A stretch of DNA of 64,000 nucleotides from Eubacteriales bacterium (GTDB lineage: Bacteria > Bacillota > Clostridia > Lachnospirales > Lachnospiraceae), in contig JAUNGB010000014.1 of NCBI GenBank assembly GCA_030524715.1, positions 1 through 64,000 of the forward strand. The letters are read 5' to 3'. The translations under genes were made by a program, and so were the position numbers. A model generated the notes under the pieces. That model did not search any database, was not told where the DNA came from, and saw only the letters and a list, made by a program, of their open reading frames with translations. Position 1 is the stretch's first letter. Each line of letters starts with the position of its first letter. This document shows positions 60,244 through 64,000 of this stretch, piece after piece.

Positions 60244-61540
60244 TTTCTTCGTCCTCGTCCTCTCTCAAAATATATAACCCCTGGATGATCGCCAGCATCA
60301 GGATGGTACTCATCAGGGAACTTCCTCCATAGCTTACCAAAGGAAGGGTAACGCCCGTCAGCGGGATAAACTTGGTAGCTCCGCCGATGGTAAGGAACAC
60401 CTGAAAGGCATATTCCGTACCAAGTCCCAGGGCGATCAGCTTATAAAAACGGTTTTTGATCTTCAGCGCGATGTTAACGATCATCAGGAAAAAACTCATA
60501 CATACAAGAATGAGGCAGATGCCAAAAATTCCGCCAAGTTCCTCGCAGATAGCGCTGAAGATAAAGTCATTTTTAACAACCGGAATAATTTCCGGAGAGC
60601 CCTGGCACAATCCCATACCGAACCAGCCTCCGGTTCCGATAGCGAAAAGCGACTGCACGATCTGGTAGCCTTCATTCTGGTAGACTGCCATGGGATCCTT
60701 CCATGCGCTGACCCTTTCCCTTACATGGCCAAACAGGTAGTAGGCAACAACTGACGCCGCGCATCCGCCCGCCGTACCGATACCAAGATAACCAAGATTT
60801 TTCGTTGATACATAAATCATTACCAGATAGGTGACAAAGAAGATCACCGCGCTTCCCAAATCCCTGGAAAGAACCAGGATGCCTACATGAAGCGCCGCGA
60901 TCACCGTCGCCTGTACCACTGTCATGAAGCTGGTGTCCTTGGACAGCAAGGCCGCCATAAAAAACACAAAGGTAATCTTGATCGCCTCTGAAGGCTGAAT
61001 GCCCATCAGGGAAAGCTTTGCGCCGTAGCTTGTCTGCGCAAGTACAAGGACGGCTGCAAGAAGTACGATTCCGATTCCGGCATACACCCAGGTAAGCTTT
61101 CGCAGAAATTTCATCTTGCGTATCATGACCGGAATGACCAGGGCAACCGCGCTGCCGGCAGAGGCGATAAGAAGCTGCCGGGATGCTGCGTTGATATCCA
61201 GACGGCACAGCATGATAAAGCCGACGCTTAAGAGCATACACATATTGTTCAGCAGCAGCAATGACGCCTTTTTATAGAACAGACGGTAAAGAATCTGTAT
61301 CACGGCAAAAAACACCATCATCTCAATATAGAAGGTAATGACCTCAAAATTCTCCGTCTTTAAATAAATGACGAGAAACGCGGTAAAATCCATAAAGAAA
61401 AACAGGATAATCTGTTTCCGCAGCAATTCATTTTTTTCTTCTGCATCCTGACGGCGCACCATATAAAAGCAATGAAAGGTATAGACGATCATCAGTGTCA
61501 GGATAATATATTTGGATAATTCTACTATTACATTAATCAT
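60170..61540 (-). CDS. FtsW/RodA/SpoVE-family peptidoglycan polymerase
   Basis: 456 residues, about twelve membrane helices. SEDS marks: SYGAKLSLMGIQPSEAIKIT, VLSRDLGSAVIFFVTYLVMI, GLCQGSPEIIPVVKNDFIFS, and GVTLPLVSYGGSSLMSTILM. It polymerises glycan strands from lipid II with its partner PBP. The cytoplasmic C-tail (EDEDEEIERHRKETAQRAFE) is read through the PBP start. Confidence 0.93.
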   Translation of the reverse strand: MINVIVELSKYIILTLMIVYTFHCFYMVRRQDAEEKNELLRKQIILFFFMDFTAFLVIYLKTENFEVITFYIEMMVFFAVIQILYRLFYKKASLLLLNNMCMLLSVGFIMLCRLDINAASRQLLIASAGSAVALVIPVMIRKMKFLRKLTWVYAGIGIVLLAAVLVLAQTSYGAKLSLMGIQPSEAIKITFVFFMAALLSKDTSFMTVVQATVIAALHVGILVLSRDLGSAVIFFVTYLVMIYVSTKNLGYLGIGTAGGCAASVVAYYLFGHVRERVSAWKDPMAVYQNEGYQIVQSLFAIGTGGWFGMGLCQGSPEIIPVVKNDFIFSAICEELGGIFGICLILVCMSFFLMIVNIALKIKNRFYKLIALGLGTEYAFQVFLTIGGATKFIPLTGVTLPLVSYGGSSLMSTILMLAIIQGLYILREDEDEEIERHRKETAQRAFERTKTARPIRR

Positions 61541-61578
61541 ATGCCTCTATCGGCTCCTCTTTTTATAATCATATGCTT

Positions 61579-63858
61579 CTATTCGGCTCCTCTTTTAAAA
61601 TGCCCTTTTGTAAATTCCCGGTCTGACGGAGCCTGTCCATGCAGATAAACCTCCAGAAATTCCTTAAGGATCTGTTCTGCCTGTGAAGGACTCTCCAACG
61701 TGAAAGCAAGACGCAGGGACGGGATTTTCAGGGCTTCCACCTGCCTTTTTTCCCTCATAAGGCCATAGGGGATACTGTTGTAAATGATATTATAACACAG
61801 CTCCGGAGTTTCTGTAGTTTTCATTTTCCAGGGACAGCAGACACACTGGCTGGTAAAAACCTTGTCATAGCGGTCTTTTAAAAACATTTTCCCTTCTTTC
61901 CTGTCACAGCGTGAAAGATTTTTTCTGACACACTGGGCAGAAACCATCAGAGGAAGATAACCGTAGATCAAAAGCTCGCTGTCACGGTTATCCCGGTGGC
62001 GGAGTTCCTTTTCATTAAGCTCAAGGGGAACCGTGTTTCTTAATATCCCCTCTTCCTGCCAGAAAGCAGCCGCCTCATCATTCCACGTATACATGGAATG
62101 ATCCAGAACGCACAGGCCTGCATAGCCCATGTCCTTCAGCAGTCCAAATGCCTCCAGATTGCGCACCAAAAAACCTGCCATTCCCCGGGAAAGCCATTCC
62201 TCTGCCTGCCGGAAATAGCCCTCCGGCGCATCTCCCCTGGTGATATGGGGAAGGGCAAGATAAAGCTCTTTGTTTTTCTGCACTCCGGCTTCCATACAGG
62301 CCTTCATGCTGTCAAAGGGAAGATATAAACCCCGGATTTCCGGATTCCCGCACAATGCAAGCGCTTGTCCGGCCGTCTCGCAGGAAACATAAATCCGCGG
62401 CCGGCCAGCAGGACTTTCATCAATATGCGGCTGGCCCACGGCTTTTTTATCAACGCACGGTTGATTCACAGCTTTTTTTGTTACAGCGGCCGGTTCATAC
62501 CGGATACAGGGCTGCAGGGTACGCCTCCACTGTCCGGTCATCTGACGCGCTAACTGCTCCAGCGCCTCCCTGCGCAGTTCATTGAGCATTTTTACAGGGA
62601 TGAAGATATTGTCGTCCATTTGGATATCCAACTGCTCCCAGGCAAAGTCCGTATTCCCGAGCCTTTCCATCTGGCGGCGGATGCACGCCTCGTCCATGGG
62701 CCGGTTCTGCGCGCGCTGTACCTCGCCTATGGACGCCGCCCCATGGACGCCGCTGCAGGATACCTCCAGTATAGCAGGACTTCCGCAAAAAAGTATTAAA
62801 TTACCGTGAATTTTTTCTTTTCTTTTTCTAATACTGCTTTTGGTATCCCCGATCTTCTTTTCGTTGGTAAAAGCCATCATAGACGGGCCGTTGTGCATAG
62901 CATAATAGCCGGTGCAGGAGCCGCCCCGGTTAAACAGATCAAGAAGATACTGCCGATCCCTTTCCTCCACCCGGTAAGCGTCCGCGCCATTGGAAAACAG
63001 CAGATCCAGATATTTGCGGTACACGGAGGTTACGCCCGCAGTATAACCGGGCTGCTTCATTCTCCCTTCGATTTTAAGAGAGGTTACGCCCGCCTCAATG
63101 ATATCAGGCAGCAGATCAATGGTGCAGATATCCTTCAGGCTCAGCGGACAAAGCTCACTCTGTTTATCCTTGGGCCGGTTTATTCTGGCCCGGACCGATT
63201 TTGACCGGCTCTCCTGTGCCTTAAATAATCCTCCGTTCTCCTTTACCTGGTAGGAAAGGCGGCAGGGCTGCGCGCAGCGCCCGCGGTTTCCGCTCCTGCC
63301 TCCAAGGAGACTGCTCATCAGACACTGGCCGGAAAAGCTGTAGCACAACGCTCCGTGGACAAAGGCTTCGATTTCGATAGGGCTTGCCTGATGCATGGCG
63401 GCAAGCTCACGAAGGCTTAATTCCCTTGCTGCGACCACCCGCGCCGCGCCGTGCTCTTCCAGAAATTTCATGCCATAAGGACCGGTCACTGTCATCTGCG
63501 TGCTTGCGTGAATCGCAAGTCCCGGAAAATTCCTCCGGATAAAACGGAGCACACCCAGATCCTGTACAATAGCAGCGTCAAGTCCCGCCTCATAAAACGG
63601 AGCCAGATAATCATACAGTTGCTCCTGCAGTTCCCTGTTTTTCAAAAGGGTATTTACGGTCAGATATAATTTTTTGTTGTGAAGGTGGGCAGTGTCAATA
63701 GCCCTGAGCAGTTCCTCTTCCGTAAAATTGGGGGCGTAAGCTCTTGCCCCGAAGACGGCGCCTCCCACATAGACCGCGTCCGCGCCAGCGCCCAATGCGG
63801 CCTCGAAGCCCTCATAGGAGCCTGCGGGAGCAAGAAGCTCGATGTTAGCTGTATTCAA
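61579..63858 (-). CDS. U32-family peptidase-like protein with DUF3656 domain
   Basis: 759 residues. U32 signature in ASTQMTVTGPYGMKFLEEHG, SGQCLMSSLLGGRSGNRGRC and AQPCRLSYQV, with clustered cysteines that bind an iron-sulphur cluster in characterised relatives. GAVFGARAYAPNFTEEELLR and SLKIEGRMKQPGYTAGVTSV are also typical. Relatives act in tRNA or prosthetic-group hydroxylation (RlhA, TrhP) rather than proteolysis. It follows zapA on the same strand, a common Firmicute pairing. Confidence 0.92.
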   Translation of the reverse strand: MNTANIELLAPAGSYEGFEAALGAGADAVYVGGAVFGARAYAPNFTEEELLRAIDTAHLHNKKLYLTVNTLLKNRELQEQLYDYLAPFYEAGLDAAIVQDLGVLRFIRRNFPGLAIHASTQMTVTGPYGMKFLEEHGAARVVAARELSLRELAAMHQASPIEIEAFVHGALCYSFSGQCLMSSLLGGRSGNRGRCAQPCRLSYQVKENGGLFKAQESRSKSVRARINRPKDKQSELCPLSLKDICTIDLLPDIIEAGVTSLKIEGRMKQPGYTAGVTSVYRKYLDLLFSNGADAYRVEERDRQYLLDLFNRGGSCTGYYAMHNGPSMMAFTNEKKIGDTKSSIRKRKEKIHGNLILFCGSPAILEVSCSGVHGAASIGEVQRAQNRPMDEACIRRQMERLGNTDFAWEQLDIQMDDNIFIPVKMLNELRREALEQLARQMTGQWRRTLQPCIRYEPAAVTKKAVNQPCVDKKAVGQPHIDESPAGRPRIYVSCETAGQALALCGNPEIRGLYLPFDSMKACMEAGVQKNKELYLALPHITRGDAPEGYFRQAEEWLSRGMAGFLVRNLEAFGLLKDMGYAGLCVLDHSMYTWNDEAAAFWQEEGILRNTVPLELNEKELRHRDNRDSELLIYGYLPLMVSAQCVRKNLSRCDRKEGKMFLKDRYDKVFTSQCVCCPWKMKTTETPELCYNIIYNSIPYGLMREKRQVEALKIPSLRLAFTLESPSQAEQILKEFLEVYLHGQAPSDREFTKGHFKRGAE

Positions 63859-63911
63859 ATAGTTCCCTCTTCTCTCTTTTTTAAACTAAGTTCTCTGCTG
63901 AACAGGAAGTG

Positions 63912-63938
63912 AAAAAGAGGATTACCGAAGCAATCCTC
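63912..63938 (-). terminator. Terminator after zapA
   Basis: GAGGATT and AATCCTC flank a short loop and TTTTT follows on the minus strand. Confidence 0.8.
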
Positions 63939-63947
63939 CCCTTACGT

Positions 63948-64000
63948 TTATTTCAGCAGCTCGTCAAGCTCTTTTTCCAATTCGGTTACTTTTCCCTCAA
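63948..64000 (-). CDS. zapA: Cell division protein ZapA, C-terminal end (partial)
   Basis: Only the last 16 codons are visible: EGKVTELEKELDELLK then TAA. This coiled-coil end, and its place directly upstream of a U32 peptidase gene, fit ZapA, which bundles FtsZ filaments. The rest lies beyond the window, so the call leans on context. Confidence 0.6.
   Translation of the reverse strand, partial: EGKVTELEKELDELLK

Noticed and set aside
1..64000. CRISPR arrays, tRNA or rRNA genes
   Set aside because: No regularly spaced direct repeats, and no cloverleaf or rRNA core sequences were recognised on either strand by eye.

Overview
The window looks like chromosomal DNA of a spore-forming gut Clostridia bacterium, most likely Lachnospiraceae (Blautia or Ruminococcus type). 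Evidence: an alpha/beta small acid-soluble spore protein, YtfJ (GerW) and a YlbJ-like protein, a short HisG with HisZ, the Firmicute order rpmB / asp23 / fakA / recG, strong AGGAGG ribosome sites, and several families (DUF6110, DUF6465, TnpV) that I know mainly from this group. No rRNA, tRNA or CRISPR array was seen.

Layout. 1-2.6 kb is the wreck of a Tn916/Tn1549-like conjugative element: a PDDEXK nuclease, an internally deleted relaxase, a beheaded sigma factor, an intact HTH protein and an internally deleted integrase. 2.7-11.1 kb is a one-strand run: TetR regulator, thiolase, DUF35 partner, a MATE exporter fused to a cytidylate-kinase-like domain, and a heterodimeric ABC exporter. 11.1-13.9 kb is a second decayed mobile element with an oriT-like hairpin cluster, a small DNA-binding protein, a candidate GNAT toxin/antitoxin pair, TnpV and gene scraps. 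14-22.7 kb has a MATE exporter and a cobalamin-riboswitch-controlled Dpp/Nik-type ABC importer. 22.7-28.8 kb is a metal locus: a P-type ATPase, DUF6110, a 26-residue membrane peptide, a short Fur-like protein and a divergent DtxR-type regulator sharing operators, followed by a DUF1538 membrane protein with a tandem PII-like protein. 29.5-34.6 kb is a histidine operon (hisZ-G-D-B-IE). 34.8-64 kb is mostly core genome: recU, lepB, rluA, ygiQ, a (p)ppGpp synthetase, pepD, coaD, rsmD, mgsA, a secreted beta-helix protein, spore genes, recG, fakA, asp23, rpmB, and a zapA-U32-ftsW-pbp cell-envelope cluster.

The most unusual signals are non-coding. Two very long, mutually homologous hairpins (28791-29014 and 29164-29480) fill the space between the convergent PII-like and hisIE genes. 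Each follows its gene's stop codon in the same sense. They share a conserved skeleton while their stems differ in sequence but stay self-complementary. A second family of about 70 bp occurs four times in 5' leaders, once inside the variable arm of the cobalamin riboswitch. A third, a small palindrome, occurs twice in full. The metal locus has three GTTAG-type operator-like sites on recognisable promoters, and the TetR run has a shared operator-like motif at its two control regions.
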